NCBI RefSeq assembly: GCF_014279655.1
Contig: NZ_CP047946.1
Coordinates: 1,054,001 to 1,118,000, forward strand
DNA from: Synechococcus sp. ROS8604
GTDB lineage: Bacteria > Cyanobacteriota > Cyanobacteriia > PCC-6307 > Cyanobiaceae
Direction of reading: 5' to 3'
Length of the DNA stretch: 64,000 bases
A program made the translations under genes and the position numbers. This document shows positions 1 to 9,101 of this stretch, in pieces (position 1 is the first letter of the stretch; each line of letters starts with the position of its first letter). The notes beneath the pieces were generated by a model. The model ran no database searches and was not told the DNA's origin. It saw nothing but the letters and a program-made list of their open reading frames with translations.

Positions 1-169
1 TGAGCCAGCCGGGAAGGGTGAGATCTCCGCGTTCGATTGCGGTCCCTGCAAGCTTCAGGGCAGACCCCGTGATCACGCCCAGGCCCACACCCATCAGCAC
101 CAGGCGCAGCAGCAACCTCAGGGGACGTCCCCAACCAGGGGGCTTTTGACTGGAACGACTGGAGGCCAA
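1..169 (-). CDS. Unrecognised membrane-anchored protein, N-terminal fragment
   Basis: An open frame runs off the left edge. The readable part begins with a basic Ser/Arg/Pro-rich stretch (SSRSSQKPPGWGRP) followed by one hydrophobic segment rich in Leu, Val and Gly (LRLLLRLVLMGVGLGVITG), which looks like a signal anchor, and then a soluble part. It lies directly downstream of the trmJ-like gene on the same strand. The start is unclear: TTG at 169 follows the trmJ stop, while an in-frame ATG at 262 would overlap trmJ by about 70 bases. Function cannot be judged from about 55 residues. Confidence 0.5.
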   Translation of the reverse strand, partial: MASSRSSQKPPGWGRPLRLLLRLVLMGVGLGVITGSALKLAGTAIERGDLTLPGWL

Positions 170-194
170 GGGGGGGTTGCGGGAGAGCCTGAGG

Positions 195-923
195 TTACGG
201 GCGGTTGCGCCTCGCTGCCCAACGCAATTGACGCACCATGCCGCGCAAGAGAGCCACTTCATCGCTGCGGATCATGGCCCGCTGCACGAGTCCTTTCACC
301 TTGGCCATCCGTGCCCTTGCTGTGTGCTCCAGCAAGAAGCCCACCTCGAGCAGAAGGTCTTCCGCATCGCGCAGGCAGCCATCCAGCTCTGGAGCACTGG
401 CCGGGATCTCACTCACTGGCGCATCGGGTTGGATCTGCAAACGCCGTTCTCGCTCTAGCTCATGCAGCACCACAGCCACGGCATGGGAGAGGTTGAGAGA
501 CGGGTAAACGTCTCCGGTGTGCAACGTCAAAACCCGATGGCTGATCAGGAGTTCTTCATTGGAGAGACCGCGATCTTCCCTTCCAAACACAAGGGCCGAA
601 CGCAGGCCTTTGCGTCTGCCCGTTTGAATCCAAGGCGCGATCTCTTCGGGTGATTGCAGGGGGATCTCGCCGTGATCGATGCGCCCGCAACTGGCCACCA
701 CCTGTTGACAATCGGCGACAGCCTCGAGCAGCGAAGGGAAAATGGCGGCCTGTTGGAGCACGGCATCGCCATGGACGGCCATGCGCACAGCCTCGGGATC
801 GTTTGGGTCGCAGCGGGGTGCGACGAGCCTGAGATCCTCAATGTTGTAGTTGGCACACAATCGGGCCACGCTGCCGACGTTGAGGGGTCCGGCTGGCTCG
901 ACCAGCACCACGGCCAAGGTCAA
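195..923 (-). CDS. trmJ: TrmJ-like tRNA/rRNA 2'-O-methyltransferase (TrmH/SPOUT family)
   Basis: The protein has 242 residues. Its N-terminus (VVLVEPAGPLNVGSVARLC) is the typical TrmH group 1 opening, and the middle and end carry the SPOUT knot motifs (VFGREDRGLSNEEL, then PSLNLSHAVAVVLHE). The family transfers a methyl group from SAM to ribose 2'-OH; TrmJ acts at tRNA position 32, but rRNA targets are also known, so the exact substrate is inferred. The start is TTG at 923, and its last two bases plus the next form TTGA with the cytM stop, which suggests translational coupling to the upstream cytochrome gene. Confidence 0.85.
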   Translation of the reverse strand: MTLAVVLVEPAGPLNVGSVARLCANYNIEDLRLVAPRCDPNDPEAVRMAVHGDAVLQQAAIFPSLLEAVADCQQVVASCGRIDHGEIPLQSPEEIAPWIQTGRRKGLRSALVFGREDRGLSNEELLISHRVLTLHTGDVYPSLNLSHAVAVVLHELERERRLQIQPDAPVSEIPASAPELDGCLRDAEDLLLEVGFLLEHTARARMAKVKGLVQRAMIRSDEVALLRGMVRQLRWAARRNRP

Positions 924-1321
924 GACAATGTTTTGAGATAGGCGAGCAGATCAGCCATGTTCTGAGGTTCGATTTCAAAGCGAGGCATCGGCGGTGTTTC
1001 ACCGCTCACCACTTGATGAATGATCTGCATGTCCTTGCGCCGTTCGCTCACTCCTTTCAGGCTCGGCCCAACAAGGCCCTGGCCTGCGATGCCATGGCAG
1101 CCCGCACAATTAATCCGGAACATCTGACCACCGTGCTGCACTGATCCCTCAAGGGCAAGCGTTGCTTTGGTGTACGGATCTTGACGTGTGTTGCTCAGCA
1201 TCCACACCAACAAGACAGCGCAGGCCATGGCCGCGAAAACAACAAGAGCCGCGATCAGCCCTCGACTCCGCTCAGGAATTGCTGCAGCAGTTGATGACGG
1301 TGCCGTCACAGAAGAGACCAT
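920..1321 (-). CDS. cytM: Cytochrome cM, membrane-anchored c-type cytochrome
   Basis: About 133 residues from ATG 1321. A hydrophobic anchor occupies roughly residues 21-42 ([19 protein letters not shown]), followed by a single c-type haem site CAGCH at 72-76 and a distal Met candidate in the PPMPRFE segment near the C-terminus. This layout (uncleaved anchor plus one short class I cytochrome domain) matches cyanobacterial cytochrome cM, which has been linked to respiratory electron flow and to control of photosynthesis and respiration. The gene is divergent from petG, the two starts being 44 bases apart. A TTG at 1333 could add four residues. Confidence 0.85.
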   Translation of the reverse strand: MVSSVTAPSSTAAAIPERSRGLIAALVVFAAMACAVLLVWMLSNTRQDPYTKATLALEGSVQHGGQMFRINCAGCHGIAGQGLVGPSLKGVSERRKDMQIIHQVVSGETPPMPRFEIEPQNMADLLAYLKTLS

Positions 1322-1365
1322 GCCATGGAACAATTGTGCTCAATCTTTTCATTGGGCGCGACGAC

Positions 1366-1479
1366 ATGATCGAACCCCTTCTTTGCGGCATTGTTTTGGG
1401 TTTGATTCCGATCACCCTGATGGGGTTGTTTGTTGCCGCTTGGAATCAGTACCGCCGGGGTAGTGCTCTGGGGGGCTGA
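1366..1479 (+). CDS. petG: Cytochrome b6f complex subunit V (PetG)
   Basis: A 37-residue protein starting [18 protein letters not shown], with one transmembrane helix and a short basic tail ([12 protein letters not shown]). Length, the MIEPLL start and the single helix are diagnostic of PetG, a small subunit needed for assembly and stability of the cytochrome b6f complex in the thylakoid membrane. The first ATG of the motif was chosen over longer upstream reading. Its 3' end (1412-1479) overlaps the end of rsmD on the other strand, and its apparent terminator lies inside rsmD. Confidence 0.95.
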   Translation: MIEPLLCGIVLGLIPITLMGLFVAAWNQYRRGSALGG

Positions 1480-2029
1480 GCAGCAGCAGGGCGCTCGTTC
1501 CATATCGCCTTTGATCCACCACCGTCCAGGGCGGTGGTGGGATCAATTTTTTGTTACGCGTGTGTTCGCAGATCACAAGTCCCTGTTTGGAGACCCAGTG
1601 TCCATCGAGCAAGGCAAGCAAGGTGGGCTCATATAGGTCAGATCCATAGGGAGGATCGAAATAAACGAGATCGAAGCAGGGCAGGGAGCTAGGGCGACCC
1701 ATTTTGAGCCAGCTCACCAGATCTCGACGGATCACCTCAATGGCTGGAGAGGGGGAACGACCTCCAGCGATCAACATGAGATTGTCTCGGCAGATGGAGG
1801 CTGTTTTGGGGTCCTTTTCCACGGCCCATACCCTGCTCACGCCCCGTTCGATCGCTTCGCAGCCCATCACGCCGCTGCCGCTGCACAGGTCGAGCCAGGA
1901 GGCGTCCTGCAGCTCTGGCGCGAGCATGTTCATGACCGCTTCCCGCACACGGGCTGTGGTGGGCCTCGTAGCGGTCCCCATAGGACTTCGGAGACGACGA
2001 CCTCCGCTCAGGCGTAGCAGGCCGCTCAC
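1412..2029 (-). CDS. rsmD: 16S rRNA (guanine-966 N2) methyltransferase RsmD
   Basis: About 205 residues from GTG 2029. It shows the family start ([12 protein letters not shown], then [10 protein letters not shown]), the SAM-binding motif DLCSGSG at 47-53 and the catalytic motif DPPY at 125-128. RsmD methylates G966 of 16S rRNA in the small ribosomal subunit. The GTG start shares GTGA with the hisH stop, which argues for this start over longer in-frame readings that would run far into hisH. The C-terminal 20 or so codons are antisense to petG. Confidence 0.9.
   Translation of the reverse strand: MSGLLRLSGGRRLRSPMGTATRPTTARVREAVMNMLAPELQDASWLDLCSGSGVMGCEAIERGVSRVWAVEKDPKTASICRDNLMLIAGGRSPSPAIEVIRRDLVSWLKMGRPSSLPCFDLVYFDPPYGSDLYEPTLLALLDGHWVSKQGLVICEHTRNKKLIPPPPWTVVDQRRYGTSALLLLSPPEHYPGGTDSKRQQTTPSG
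1516..1552 (+). terminator. Rho-independent terminator of petG, inside antisense rsmD
   Basis: A 9-bp perfect inverted repeat (CCACCACCG at 1516-1524, CGGTGGTGG at 1532-1540) with a 7-base loop is followed by GATCAA and six T residues (1547-1552). It lies 37 bases after the petG stop. On the other strand the same bases encode the Pro-rich PPPPW segment near the RsmD C-terminus. Confidence 0.75.
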
Positions 2030-2676
2030 GGCATCAAGGGAGCGCCCTGTCGCAGCCATTCCAGCCATCGCGACAGCAAACGCTGGCCCGTCACGGCCGA
2101 TTTCTCGGGGTGAAATTGGCAGGCACCCAGCCGATTCCGCCAAACCACGGCGGTGGCAAGCCCTGAGCCGAAGGCCACGCTTGCAGCACGATCCCGCGTC
2201 TCCTGGGGCTCAGCGGCGAACGAATGAACGAAATACATCCATTCAGCGCTGGAAGGATCCGGCAGCAGGGGGGAAGAACGATCAATCTGCAGCTTGCCCC
2301 AGCCCATGTGAGGGATGCGTTCTCCCTGGTTGTTCGGGAGCTGCTTCACCCGTCCAGGGAGCAAGCCCAGCCCTTGGCATTTGCCTTCTTCGCTGGACTC
2401 AAACAACAGCTGTAAACCCAGGCAAATCCCTAGGAGTGGACGATCTGCGTTGTTCCAGGCGAGCAGTTCAGGGATCAGTCCAGTGGCTTCCAAGCGATCC
2501 ATGGCCGGATCAAACGCTCCGACGCCCGGAAGAATGAGGGCCTGACAGCCTTCTAAATCTCCAGGATGTTGCACAGCCTTGAGGGAGCTCCCCAAGCGCT
2601 TAAAGCAAGTTTGAACAGAAAAAAGATTGCCCATGCCGTAATCGATCAGTCCAATGGTCTGAACTGAACGAGACAT
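2026..2676 (-). CDS. hisH: Imidazole glycerol phosphate synthase glutaminase subunit HisH
   Basis: 216 residues from the ATG at 2676 (an ATG five codons upstream at 2691 is also possible). Class I glutamine amidotransferase: oxyanion strand PGVGAFD near 50-56, nucleophile Cys85 in LLGICLGLQ, and the His-Glu pair in QFHPEKS near the C-terminus. HisH releases ammonia from glutamine for HisF in histidine biosynthesis. hisF is not next to it, so only the glutaminase half is in this window. It overlaps rsmD downstream by four bases. Confidence 0.95.
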   Translation of the reverse strand: MSRSVQTIGLIDYGMGNLFSVQTCFKRLGSSLKAVQHPGDLEGCQALILPGVGAFDPAMDRLEATGLIPELLAWNNADRPLLGICLGLQLLFESSEEGKCQGLGLLPGRVKQLPNNQGERIPHMGWGKLQIDRSSPLLPDPSSAEWMYFVHSFAAEPQETRDRAASVAFGSGLATAVVWRNRLGACQFHPEKSAVTGQRLLSRWLEWLRQGAPLMP

Positions 2677-2724
2677 GGGAATCAGGGGCAAGGCGAATAG
2701 CGAAGACCGGCTCAGAGGCAGGAA

Positions 2725-3048
2725 TCAGAGATGCTTCGAAATCGTGCCGGAGAGCGTGGCCTTAGGAACTGCGCCCACGACGGTGTCAACTTTCTGCCCA
2801 CCCTTGAACACCATCAACGTGGGGATGCTGCGAATCCCGTACTGGCTGGCGACGTTTGGATTTTCGTCGGTGTTGAGCTTAAAGACTTTGATTTTGCCTT
2901 CGAATTCCTTGGAAATCTCGTCAACAATGGGAGCCACCATGCGGCAGGGGCCACACCAGGGAGCCCAGAAGTCAACTAAGACAGGAACGTCACTTTGAAG
3001 GACATCCTGTTCGAAGGATGCGTCGGTTACAGCGGTAGCGCTGGACAT
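2725..3048 (-). CDS. trxA: Thioredoxin
   Basis: 107 residues with the active site WCGPC (Cys32 and Cys35), [14 protein letters not shown] context and the cis-proline loop SIPTLMVF. This is the full length of a classical cytosolic thioredoxin, which reduces target disulfides and in cyanobacteria relays ferredoxin-derived electrons to enzymes. It lies downstream of Yfr1 and guaB3 on the same strand, a familiar order in picocyanobacteria. Confidence 0.97.
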   Translation of the reverse strand: MSSATAVTDASFEQDVLQSDVPVLVDFWAPWCGPCRMVAPIVDEISKEFEGKIKVFKLNTDENPNVASQYGIRSIPTLMVFKGGQKVDTVVGAVPKATLSGTISKHL

Positions 3049-3169
3049 TCCATTTGTCGTCGTTATGACGTTAATTTAGCAACCACTTCCGCAGATTTCT
3101 CGGTTTCTTCGGGGGGGCTACAGAACTGTGACGGTTTCGAGTCCAGACTCGAACGCCGTTGGCGAAGAC

Positions 3170-3230
3170 AAAAAGCCCGAACGCGTCGGGCCGGGGGGTG
3201 TGAGGAGTGTGTGGGCCGAAGCCCCCACCC
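3170..3230 (-). ncRNA. yfr1: Small regulatory RNA Yfr1
   Basis: Read on the minus strand, the gap between guaB3 and trxA has three parts in order: a 5' hairpin (GTGGGGGC-TTCG-GCCCAC), an unpaired stretch holding ACTCCTCAC (complement of 3200-3208), and a terminator hairpin GCCCGA-CGCG-TTCGGGC followed by five T residues (3170-3174). This is the known Yfr1 plan: about 55-65 nt, two stem-loops and a conserved single-stranded CU-rich motif that pairs with target mRNA leaders. The guaB-yfr1-trxA position is also as described for picocyanobacteria. The 5' end is estimated. Confidence 0.88.
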
Positions 3231-3244
3231 CTTGAGATTAAGGC

Positions 3245-4408
3245 TTATTTGCCCATCCCTAGTTGCTGGGCTTTCTGATAAACCTTGCCTTCTGTGAGCA
3301 GGGATGGAGCTACCACCACTTCAACCTGCTGCATCTCCTCGATGGTGCGTGCTCCGAGGGTTCCCATCGAAGTCTTCAGGCAACCGAGCAAGTTGTGGGT
3401 GCCATCGTCCAGTTTTGCTGGACCTCTCAGGATGCGTTCGAGACTGCCCGTGCTGCCAACATTGATTCGTGTGCCTCGCGGTAGTACCGGGCTTGGTGTG
3501 GCCATCCCCCAGTGGAATCCCCGCCCTGGTGCTTCTTCTGAGCGGGCAATCGGGGATCCGATCATCACGGCATCGGCACCACAGGCGATGCATTTACAGA
3601 TATCTCCACCGGTGACGATGCCTCCATCCGCCACGATTGGGACGTAGCGTCCACTTTCTTTTTCGTAGTCAGCGCGAGCGGCGGCGCAATCGGCAACAGC
3701 GGTGGCCTGGGGAATGCCAACGCCGAGGACGCCACGGGAGGTGCAGGCTGCACCAGGACCAATCCCCACCATCACACCAGCAGCACCGGCGCGCATCAGT
3801 TGCAGAGCAACCTCATAGGTGACGCAGTTGCCGATCACCACGGGCACACCCATGTCGCGGCAAAGCGTTTCCAAATTGAGGGTGTCTTGGCCTTCAGGGC
3901 CGATGTGGTCGGTGGAGACCACGGTGGCTTGCACAAAAAAAAGATCAGCGCCCGCCTCTGCGATCGCCTTGCCAAAGCGCAATGCTGCCACTGGGGTGCC
4001 GCTCACAGCAGCAATTCCGCCCTGGGCTTTGATCGCTTCAATGCGCTTGCGAATCAGGCTTTCCTGAACCGGTTTGCTGTAGATCTCCTGCATCAACGGC
4101 ACAAACTCGTCCTTGCCGACGGATGTGATGCGATCCAGAGCTTCGGTGGGGTCTTCGTAACGGGTCTGAATGCCTTCCAGATTCAAGACGCCAAGAGCGC
4201 CGAGCTGAGAAAGCCGAACCGCCATTCCCACGTCCACCACTCCGTCCATGGCGCTGGCAATGATCGGGATTTCACGTTCGATTCCGCCTAGGGACCAGCT
4301 GGTGTTGGTGACCTCCGGATCAACCGTGCGACCCCCAGGCACCAGGGCGATCTCATCGATGCCATAGGCCCGGCGAACAACTTTGGAGCGTCCGAGCTGA
4401 ATGTCCAC
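3245..4408 (-). CDS. guaB3: GuaB3, IMP dehydrogenase-family protein without CBS domains
   Basis: 387 residues, GTG start at 4408. It has the IMPDH/GMPR TIM-barrel signature with catalytic Cys222 in [14 protein letters not shown] and the phosphate-binding [11 protein letters not shown] loop, but no CBS (Bateman) insertion, which makes it shorter than canonical GuaB. Cyanobacterial GuaB3 enzymes are reported to oxidise IMP to XMP with altered kinetics, so a role in guanine nucleotide synthesis is likely. A second, canonical guaB would be elsewhere if present. Yfr1 starts just after its stop. Confidence 0.88.
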   Translation of the reverse strand: MDIQLGRSKVVRRAYGIDEIALVPGGRTVDPEVTNTSWSLGGIEREIPIIASAMDGVVDVGMAVRLSQLGALGVLNLEGIQTRYEDPTEALDRITSVGKDEFVPLMQEIYSKPVQESLIRKRIEAIKAQGGIAAVSGTPVAALRFGKAIAEAGADLFFVQATVVSTDHIGPEGQDTLNLETLCRDMGVPVVIGNCVTYEVALQLMRAGAAGVMVGIGPGAACTSRGVLGVGIPQATAVADCAAARADYEKESGRYVPIVADGGIVTGGDICKCIACGADAVMIGSPIARSEEAPGRGFHWGMATPSPVLPRGTRINVGSTGSLERILRGPAKLDDGTHNLLGCLKTSMGTLGARTIEEMQQVEVVVAPSLLTEGKVYQKAQQLGMGK

Positions 4409-4468
4409 CGCTAGTCGTATTTAGGATCAGCACAAACTACCAACCTGACATGCACTGTGTGGCAGTGA

Positions 4469-5122
4469 TCAGGGGCTAATAGAGCCCGTGAAGGTGGCCC
4501 AAATGCCGCTCACGTTTGCAAGGAGAGCCTTTCGTTCTTCACTGCGAATCAGCCTTGTGGCAGAGAACCAGATCACCCAGCCAAGACCCACCAACTCAAA
4601 CAATCTGGGAGCGAGAGGGATGCTGCCGATGGCCGCCAGGATTCCGCTGTAGATCCTGATCAGCAGGGTCAAGCCAATCAGGCCAACAATCAGAAACAGG
4701 GGCCTGCGGGAGCGTTGCCACAGGTCAACAAGGTTGTTGTCCTCCCACCACTGACGCACTTTGGAGCTGAGCAGATCCCACTCCCCTCCGCTGCTGGATG
4801 GGTCGTCGTTATCGGATGAGGCTGCCACCTGGATGCGCTCAGCGATCGCTTCGGAGGGTGGAGGCGTTGGCTTGGATGGATCAGCAATTTCTTGAGCGAT
4901 CTCGGGCTCCTTGGCAATCACCGGATCGGGTGCCTGCGGTGCAGCTGGAACAGAGGCTGTTGATTCAGCAGCTGCAGGGTCGGCTGTTTCTGGAAGGCTT
5001 GTTTCTGGAAGAGTTGTTTCTGGAACGGCTGCTGGTGATCCTGATTCGATCGGCTCGGTGCTTTTAATCTCCATCGAGGGACTGGAGTCGGAGGACGCCG
5101 GAGTGATCGGATCAGTTTCCAT
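4469..5122 (-). CDS. CAAD-domain thylakoid membrane protein
   Basis: 217 residues from ATG 5122; a GTG at 5170 would add 16. The first half is low-complexity, rich in Pro, Glu, Ser and Ala, and includes a threefold PET-x-LPET repeat. The C-terminal 100 residues start with an amphipathic segment (VRQWWEDNNLVDLWQRSRRP), then two hydrophobic helices (LFLIVGLIGLTLLIRIYSG and LFELVGLGWVIWFSATRLI). That is the CAAD domain, found alone or fused to aminoacyl-tRNA synthetases in cyanobacteria and in CURT1 thylakoid-curvature proteins. This copy is free-standing. It is divergent from gyrA. Confidence 0.8.
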   Translation of the reverse strand: METDPITPASSDSSPSMEIKSTEPIESGSPAAVPETTLPETSLPETADPAAAESTASVPAAPQAPDPVIAKEPEIAQEIADPSKPTPPPSEAIAERIQVAASSDNDDPSSSGGEWDLLSSKVRQWWEDNNLVDLWQRSRRPLFLIVGLIGLTLLIRIYSGILAAIGSIPLAPRLFELVGLGWVIWFSATRLIRSEERKALLANVSGIWATFTGSISP

Positions 5123-5253
5123 GGCTTCAGTAGCACGTGGCGAGTTGCGCAAGCTTAAGGGCGTTGTCACGTGCCGTTTTGAAGACGCATTAAAAGCTGA
5201 TGTTTTGCTTCCTCCTTCTCGCGATAAGCTGAGTTAAGGCAAATAGGTCTTGT

Positions 5254-7863
5254 ATGGCGGATCCAGTGGGACCCGGCAACGGCGGTCCCGGCGAATCCGA
5301 CGATCGGATCATCCAGACAGATTTGCGCAACGAAATGTCGCGCTCCTATCTGGAATACGCGATGAGCGTGATCGTCGGGCGTGCGCTGCCCGACGCTCGT
5401 GATGGGCTCAAGCCTGTGCACCGGCGAATTTTGTACGCCATGTACGAGCTCGGTCTGACCAGTGATCGGCCCTATCGGAAGTGCGCCCGTGTGGTGGGTG
5501 AGGTGCTGGGTAAGTACCACCCCCACGGTGATACGGCCGTTTACGACGCCCTGGTGCGGATGGCCCAGGACTTCTCGATGTCCATGCCCCTGATTGATGG
5601 GCATGGCAATTTTGGCTCGGTCGACAACGACCCCCCTGCCGCCATGCGTTACACCGAATCGCGGTTGCAGGCGCTCACCACCGACAGCCTCCTGGAGGAT
5701 ATCGAGGCTGAAACGGTTGACTTCGCCGACAACTTCGACGGATCGCAGCAAGAACCCACCGTTCTGCCATCGCGCATTCCCCAGCTCCTCCTGAATGGCT
5801 CAGCGGGGATTGCGGTGGGCATGGCCACCAACATCCCTCCGCACAACCTTGGAGAGTTGATCACGGGATTGTTGGCCTTAATCAGCAATCCCGAGATCAC
5901 CGATCAGGAGCTGATGGCTCTGATCCCAGGCCCTGACTTCCCCACAGGCGGGCAAATTTTGGGTCGCAGCGGAATTCGTGAGACCTACCTCACTGGCCGC
6001 GGCTCGGTGACAATGCGAGGGGTTGCTGGGATCGAAACGATCGAGGCTCCCGGGCGCCCAGATCGTGATGCGGTGATCATCACGGCCCTGCCTTACCAAA
6101 CCAACAAGGCGGCGATGATTGAACGCATCGCCGAGATGGTGAACGACAAGAAGCTGGAAGGCATTTCCGATATTCGCGATGAGAGCGATCGCGATGGCAT
6201 GCGCGTTGTGGTGGAGCTGCGCCGCGACGCCTACCCCCAGGTGGTGCTGAACAACCTCTACAAACTCACCCCACTCCAGAGCAACTTCAGCGCCCACATG
6301 CTGGCGTTGGTGAACAGCGAGCCGATCCTGCTCACCCTGCGCAAGATGCTCGAGGTGTTCCTCGAGTTCAGAGTTGAAACGATTGAGCGCCGCACGCGCT
6401 ATTTGCTGCGCAAGGCAGAAGAGAGAGATCACATTCTCCTGGGCTTACTGCTGGCCCTGGATCAACTCGATCCGATCATTGCCCTGATTCGGGCGGCGCC
6501 CGATACGGCAACAGCGCGCACGCAGTTGCAGGAGCGTCATGGCCTCTCAGCTGTTCAGGCAGACGCGATTTTGCAGATGCAGCTTCGCCGCCTCACAGCC
6601 CTAGAAGCGGACAAAATCCGCCTTGAGCATGAGGATCTGGTCACCAAGATCGCCGATTACAAGGACATCCTTGGCCGTAGAGAGCGGGTGTTCGGGATTA
6701 TTGAAGATGAGCTGGGGCAGCTGCGTGATCGCCACGCCGTTCCACGCCGCACCGAGATTCTTGATCTTGCCGGTGGTCTGGAAGACATTGATCTGATCGC
6801 TAATGAGCGATCCGTGGTGCTGCTTACGGAAACCGGCTATCTGAAACGGATGCCGGTGAGTGAGTTTGAAGCCACCAGTCGCGGCACCCGAGGCAAGGCC
6901 GGCACGCGCAGTCAAGGGGAAGAAGCGGTCAAGCTGTTTATTGGCTGTAACGACCACGACACTTTGTTGCTGTTTAGCGATCGCGGTGTGTCCTATGCCG
7001 TTCCTGCTTACCGGGTGCCTCAGTGCAGCCGTACCGCCAAGGGCACACCGGTGGTGCAGCTGTTGCCAATCCCTCGGGAAGAAGCGATCACCTCGTTGCT
7101 GGCGGTGTCGGAGTTCAATGATGACACCGACCTGTTGATGCTCACCACGGGCGGATACATCAAACGCACGCGGCTTTCGGCCTTCAGCAACATCCGCTCC
7201 AACGGTTTGATTGCGATTGGCTTGGAAGAGGGTGATGCGCTCACTTGGGTGCGGCTTGCTGTACAGGGAGACAGTGTGCTGATTGGGTCACGGGCAGGGA
7301 TGACAATCCATTTCCGGCTCAATGACAATGAGCTGCGCCCGTTGGGCCGTACGGCTCGTGGCGTGCGCTCGATGAATCTGCGCGCGGGCGACAGCTTGGT
7401 GAGCATGGACGTGCTGCCAGCCGAGTTGGCGGATCAAATCGCCGCCAGTGCCGATGAGGGAGATGAAGGCAGTGATGGGGGTGAATCTGCGGTGGCAGCT
7501 GAAGGTCCTTGGGTGCTGGTGGCCTCGGCCTCTGGTCTCGGCAAACGGGTACCGGTTACGCAGTTCCGTTTGCAGAAGCGGGCTGGCATGGGCCTGCGGG
7601 CGATGAAGTTCCGCACCGATGCCGATCAACTTGTGGGCTTGCGGGTGCTGGGGGCTGGTGAAGAGCTGCTTCTGGTCAGCGAAAAAGGTGTGATTGTGCG
7701 CACCAGTGCTGATGCGATCCCGCAGCAATCCCGCGCTGCCACCGGTGTGCGTTTGCAGCGGTTGGACAAGGGAGATCGCTTGGCCGATGTGGTGCTGGTG
7801 CCGCCTGAAGCCGAAACGGATGACGACAACGAAGCCGAACCTGAACCATCCGCTGAGGGCTGA
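5254..7863 (+). CDS. gyrA: DNA gyrase subunit A
   Basis: 869 residues. The breakage-reunion domain opens with the typical [21 protein letters not shown] and carries the catalytic Tyr133 in [10 protein letters not shown]. The C-terminal half holds six beta-propeller blades, with a degenerate GyrA box (SRGTRGKAG) near residue 545, and ends in an acidic tail rich in Glu and Asp. Together with GyrB it introduces negative supercoils. An acidic insertion ([14 protein letters not shown]) separates the last two blades. crtL follows after two bases. Confidence 0.97.
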   Translation: MADPVGPGNGGPGESDDRIIQTDLRNEMSRSYLEYAMSVIVGRALPDARDGLKPVHRRILYAMYELGLTSDRPYRKCARVVGEVLGKYHPHGDTAVYDALVRMAQDFSMSMPLIDGHGNFGSVDNDPPAAMRYTESRLQALTTDSLLEDIEAETVDFADNFDGSQQEPTVLPSRIPQLLLNGSAGIAVGMATNIPPHNLGELITGLLALISNPEITDQELMALIPGPDFPTGGQILGRSGIRETYLTGRGSVTMRGVAGIETIEAPGRPDRDAVIITALPYQTNKAAMIERIAEMVNDKKLEGISDIRDESDRDGMRVVVELRRDAYPQVVLNNLYKLTPLQSNFSAHMLALVNSEPILLTLRKMLEVFLEFRVETIERRTRYLLRKAEERDHILLGLLLALDQLDPIIALIRAAPDTATARTQLQERHGLSAVQADAILQMQLRRLTALEADKIRLEHEDLVTKIADYKDILGRRERVFGIIEDELGQLRDRHAVPRRTEILDLAGGLEDIDLIANERSVVLLTETGYLKRMPVSEFEATSRGTRGKAGTRSQGEEAVKLFIGCNDHDTLLLFSDRGVSYAVPAYRVPQCSRTAKGTPVVQLLPIPREEAITSLLAVSEFNDDTDLLMLTTGGYIKRTRLSAFSNIRSNGLIAIGLEEGDALTWVRLAVQGDSVLIGSRAGMTIHFRLNDNELRPLGRTARGVRSMNLRAGDSLVSMDVLPAELADQIAASADEGDEGSDGGESAVAAEGPWVLVASASGLGKRVPVTQFRLQKRAGMGLRAMKFRTDADQLVGLRVLGAGEELLLVSEKGVIVRTSADAIPQQSRAATGVRLQRLDKGDRLADVVLVPPEAETDDDNEAEPEPSAEG

Positions 7864-7865
7864 CC

Positions 7866-9092
7866 TTGGCTGATTGCTCGGATGTGCTGGTGATCGGGGG
7901 AGGTCCTGCCGCCCTGTGCATCGCCTCCGAACTGCATCAGCGCGGTGTGAATGTGGAAGGCATCGCGCCGCATTCTGTTGATGATCCTTGGCCGAATACC
8001 TATGGGATTTGGGCCAAGGAACTCGAGCTGTTGGGCCTCCAAGATTTGCTTGAGCACCGCTGGAGCAACACCGTGAGCTTTTATGGCGCTGGTGGCTCGG
8101 AGTTGGAAGATCAACCCACGTCCCACGGGATGGATTATGGGCTGTTTGATCGCCAAAAGTTGCAGCAGCATTGGTTGATGCGCTGCGCTGGCATGAGCTG
8201 GCATCAAGACAGCGTGGAGCGCATCGAGCGAGAGGCTGATGGCACCCGGGTGCATGGCGCCTCCGGCGAACAGCGACTGGCCCGGCTGGTGATCGATGCA
8301 TCAGGGCATCGCAGTCCTCACATTCGCCGCCCGGATCAGGGGCCAGTTGCTGGGCAGGCGGCCTACGGCGTGGTGGGTCGTTTCAGCAATGCTCCGGTGG
8401 AGCCAGGCCAATTCGTGCTGATGGATTTTCGCTGCGATCACCTCAGCCCAGAGCAACGCCAGCAACCCCCCACCTTTTTGTATGCGATGGATTTTGGCGA
8501 TGGGGTGTATTTCCTGGAGGAAACATCGTTAGCACTCGCACCGGCGGTGCCGGAAGCGGAGCTCAAGCAACGGCTGGAGCAACGCTTGGCCAAGGCGGGG
8601 AATGCGATCACCGAAGTGATTGAAGAGGAGCATTGCCTCTTCCCCATGAATCTGCCCTTGCCGGATTTCCATCAGCCGCTGCTCGCCTTTGGCGGAGCAG
8701 CAAGCATGGTGCACCCAGCCTCGGGCTACATGGTGGGAGCACTATTAAGACGCGGGCCAGGTTTAGCGGAAGCCTTGGCCGCGGCTTTGAACGAGCAACC
8801 AGCGATGGGATCTGCAGCGCTGGCCCGTCTTGGTTGGCAGGCGCTCTGGCCCTGGGAGTTGGTGCTCCGTCATCGCCTATTTCAGTTTGGATTGGGCCGC
8901 TTGATGGGCTTCGATGAACGGCTGTTGCGCCGCCATTTCACCAGCTTTTTTCAGCTATCTCAAGACGATTGGAGTGGTTTTCTTACCAATACGATGCCGT
9001 TGCCACAGCTGATGGGTGTGATGCTGCGCTTGTTTGCGATCTCACCGTGGGATGTGAGGAGAGGCTTGGTGCTTGGGGCGCCTCGCTCGTAA
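7866..9092 (+). CDS. crtL: Lycopene beta-cyclase (CrtL type)
   Basis: 408 residues from a TTG two bases after the gyrA stop. It shows an N-terminal FAD/NAD(P) dinucleotide motif (VLVIGGGPAALCIA) at about 8-21, the plant-type signature WPNTYGIWAKELE, MDYGLFDRQKLQQ, and the later FGGAASMVHPASGYMVG motif. This family cyclises both ends of lycopene to beta-carotene at the membrane. Whether it makes beta or epsilon rings cannot be settled from motifs alone; beta is the more common function. The tight spacing implies co-transcription with gyrA. Confidence 0.88.
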   Translation: MADCSDVLVIGGGPAALCIASELHQRGVNVEGIAPHSVDDPWPNTYGIWAKELELLGLQDLLEHRWSNTVSFYGAGGSELEDQPTSHGMDYGLFDRQKLQQHWLMRCAGMSWHQDSVERIEREADGTRVHGASGEQRLARLVIDASGHRSPHIRRPDQGPVAGQAAYGVVGRFSNAPVEPGQFVLMDFRCDHLSPEQRQQPPTFLYAMDFGDGVYFLEETSLALAPAVPEAELKQRLEQRLAKAGNAITEVIEEEHCLFPMNLPLPDFHQPLLAFGGAASMVHPASGYMVGALLRRGPGLAEALAAALNEQPAMGSAALARLGWQALWPWELVLRHRLFQFGLGRLMGFDERLLRRHFTSFFQLSQDDWSGFLTNTMPLPQLMGVMLRLFAISPWDVRRGLVLGAPRS

Positions 9093-9101
9093 TCCCAGTG
9101 G

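Noticed and set aside
7288-8301. 337-codon minus frame across gyrA and crtL
   Set aside because: Crosses two confirmed plus-strand genes and has low-complexity Arg/His/Pro composition.
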